Below the pieces are notes generated by a model. It did no database searches and had not been told where the DNA came from. It saw only the letters and a program-made list of their open reading frames with translations. From assembly GCA_003695015.1 (NCBI GenBank), contig RFJD01000154.1, positions 1 through 7,629 on the forward strand: DNA of 7,629 nt, written 5' to 3'. Made by a program: the position numbers and the translations under genes. The DNA is from Verrucomicrobiota bacterium (GTDB lineage: Bacteria > Verrucomicrobiota > Verrucomicrobiia > Limisphaerales > J093). This document shows positions 6,947-7,629 of the stretch, one piece after another. Every line of letters begins with the position of its first letter. Position 1 is the first letter of the stretch.

Positions 6947-7629
6947 CTGTCCTCTCCCCCTCGTTCGCCAGCCGCCATTCGGAGTCGGGATCCAGCATCC
7001 CGGCGTCCGCGCGGTCATCATCCCACAGCGTCGGCCGGCCCGGCAGATTGTTCTGCAGCTCGTGCGGAAGGCCGATGTAGAAGACCCGGGGTTCATTGCC
7101 GGTTGCCGGTTTCAGCACCTGCACCGGCTCTTCGCGCAGCGCCCGCGAGACGGGGCTGTCGGGATCGTTCAGATCGCCGAACTGCCGGGCGCCGCCCACG
7201 CAGGATTCCACACAGGCCGGAAGCAGCCCCTCATCCACGCGCTGGGTACAGAAGGTGCATTTGTCCGCCGTCTTCGTGACCGGATCGATGAAGCGGGCAT
7301 CATAGGGGCAGGCGTCCACGCAGGAGCCGCAGCCCCAGCACAGATCGTGATCGATTTCGACGATGCCGTCATCCCGCTGCCAGGTGGCGCCGGCGGGGCA
7401 CACCTCGATGCAGGAGGGGCGCTCGCAGTGATTGCATAGCCGGGGCAGCAAGGCACGGCGCACGTCCGGGAAGGTTCCGATCTCCACATCCGGCACCCAG
7501 GTGCGGAAGTGGCCTTCCGGCACATTGTTTTCGAACTTGCAGGCCACCGTGCAGGCCTGGCAGCCGATGCACTTGCGCAGGTCGATCAGCATCGCCCAGC
7601 GGCGACCCTTCTGCCCCACATATGTGGGA
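6939..7629 (-). CDS. Four-cluster [4Fe-4S] electron-transfer subunit (TtrB/PsrB/DmsB-like), 5' partial
   Basis: This is the iron-sulfur wire between the membrane and catalytic subunits. Sixteen cysteines form four sets. Numbering from the GTG at 7619, they are 17/20/23/27, 62/65/70/74, 94/97/100/104 and 121/124/136/140, the standard pattern of this family, so four [4Fe-4S] clusters are expected. The segment RRWAMLIDLRKCIGCQACTV closely parallels Salmonella TtrB, where about 40 residues including a Tat signal precede it. Here the frame stays open to the window edge (Pro-Thr-Tyr before GTG 7619). Neither GTG 7619 nor ATG 7592 has a good ribosome binding site, so the true start is probably outside the window. 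If it starts at 7592, the protein would be 217 residues without its own signal and would be exported with its partner. Its stop overlaps the next start by eight bases. Confidence 0.88.
   Translation of the reverse strand, partial: PTYVGQKGRRWAMLIDLRKCIGCQACTVACKFENNVPEGHFRTWVPDVEIGTFPDVRRALLPRLCNHCERPSCIEVCPAGATWQRDDGIVEIDHDLCWGCGSCVDACPYDARFIDPVTKTADKCTFCTQRVDEGLLPACVESCVGGARQFGDLNDPDSPVSRALREEPVQVLKPATGNEPRVFYIGLPHELQNNLPGRPTLWDDDRADAGMLDPDSEWRLANEGERTDA
6950..6957 (-). promoter_or_regulatory. Ribosome binding site that sets the membrane-subunit start
   Basis: On the minus strand GGAGAGGA lies three bases before ATG at 6946; its GGAG core is seven bases away. It lies inside the 3' end of the ferredoxin-subunit gene and supports the 396-residue start over the longer frame from 7096. 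Confidence 0.6.
7615..7628. repeat. Perfect 14-bp palindrome at the right edge
   Basis: CCCACATATGTGGG reads the same on both strands. If the ferredoxin-subunit gene starts outside the window, this lies in coding sequence and may be chance. If the gene starts at ATG 7592, the palindrome sits 22 bases before the start and could be an operator. The sequence itself does not match a regulator I recognise. Confidence 0.35.

Noticed and set aside
6947..7096. N-terminal extension of the membrane subunit to 7096
   Set aside because: These 50 residues are Arg/Cys/Pro-rich out-of-frame translation of the Fe-S subunit gene; ATG 6946 has its own ribosome binding site.
5780..7279. Plus-strand open frame of 499 codons opposite the membrane and Fe-S subunit genes
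   Set aside because: The Arg/Gln/Glu-rich composition is the reverse image of a hydrophobic membrane protein; there are no domain features, and both minus-strand genes are well supported.
1..7629. CRISPR arrays, tRNA or rRNA genes, complete insertion sequences
   Set aside because: I saw no spaced direct repeats, no tRNA-like cloverleaf or CCA end, no rRNA-like conserved stretches, and no transposase with flanking inverted repeats.

Overview
The window comes from a GC-rich, Gram-negative bacterium. Compact GC-rich coding, a Tat-exported molybdoenzyme, an outer-membrane barrel protein and a likely FNR-type operator fit an alphaproteobacterium or similar Pseudomonadota, but nothing in the sequence fixes the genus. 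The main content is one anaerobic-respiration module.

Layout, left to right. Positions 2-169 (minus) hold an open frame without a start codon, possibly the 3' remnant of a gene with a helix-turn-helix-like end. Positions 207-220 hold a near-consensus FNR/FixK-type box. It lies upstream of a plus-strand outer-membrane porin (285-1835) with a signal peptide, a leucine-heptad coiled coil and a beta-barrel. Positions 1836-1951 separate two convergent transcription units and contain two strong GC hairpins. From there to the right edge, a minus-strand operon reads, in transcription order: a four-cluster [4Fe-4S] electron-transfer subunit (7629-6939, probably cut at its 5' end by the window), a nine-helix NrfD-type membrane quinol subunit (6946-5756), a 1047-residue Tat-exported molybdopterin oxidoreductase (5759-2616) and a TorD-family chaperone (2632-1952). 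The genes overlap by 8, 4 and 17 bases.

How it works together (inference from families). The NrfD subunit would oxidise membrane quinol. Electrons would pass through the ferredoxin-like subunit to the catalytic subunit in the periplasm, which reduces an external acceptor. The TorD protein would guard cofactor loading before Tat export. The catalytic subunit resembles tetrathionate reductase TtrA along nearly its whole length, and the B-C-A gene order matches ttrBCA and the selenate reductase srdBCA. However, the first ligand of the N-terminal iron-sulfur site is Asp instead of Cys, the surroundings of the presumed Mo-ligating Cys differ from TtrA, and the membrane subunit does not look like enterobacterial TtrC. 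The substrate is therefore open: tetrathionate, selenate or another oxyanion or sulfur compound. The convergent porin, possibly FNR-controlled, is a candidate outer-membrane entry route for the acceptor. No two-component regulator, cytochrome or second chaperone is visible in the window.
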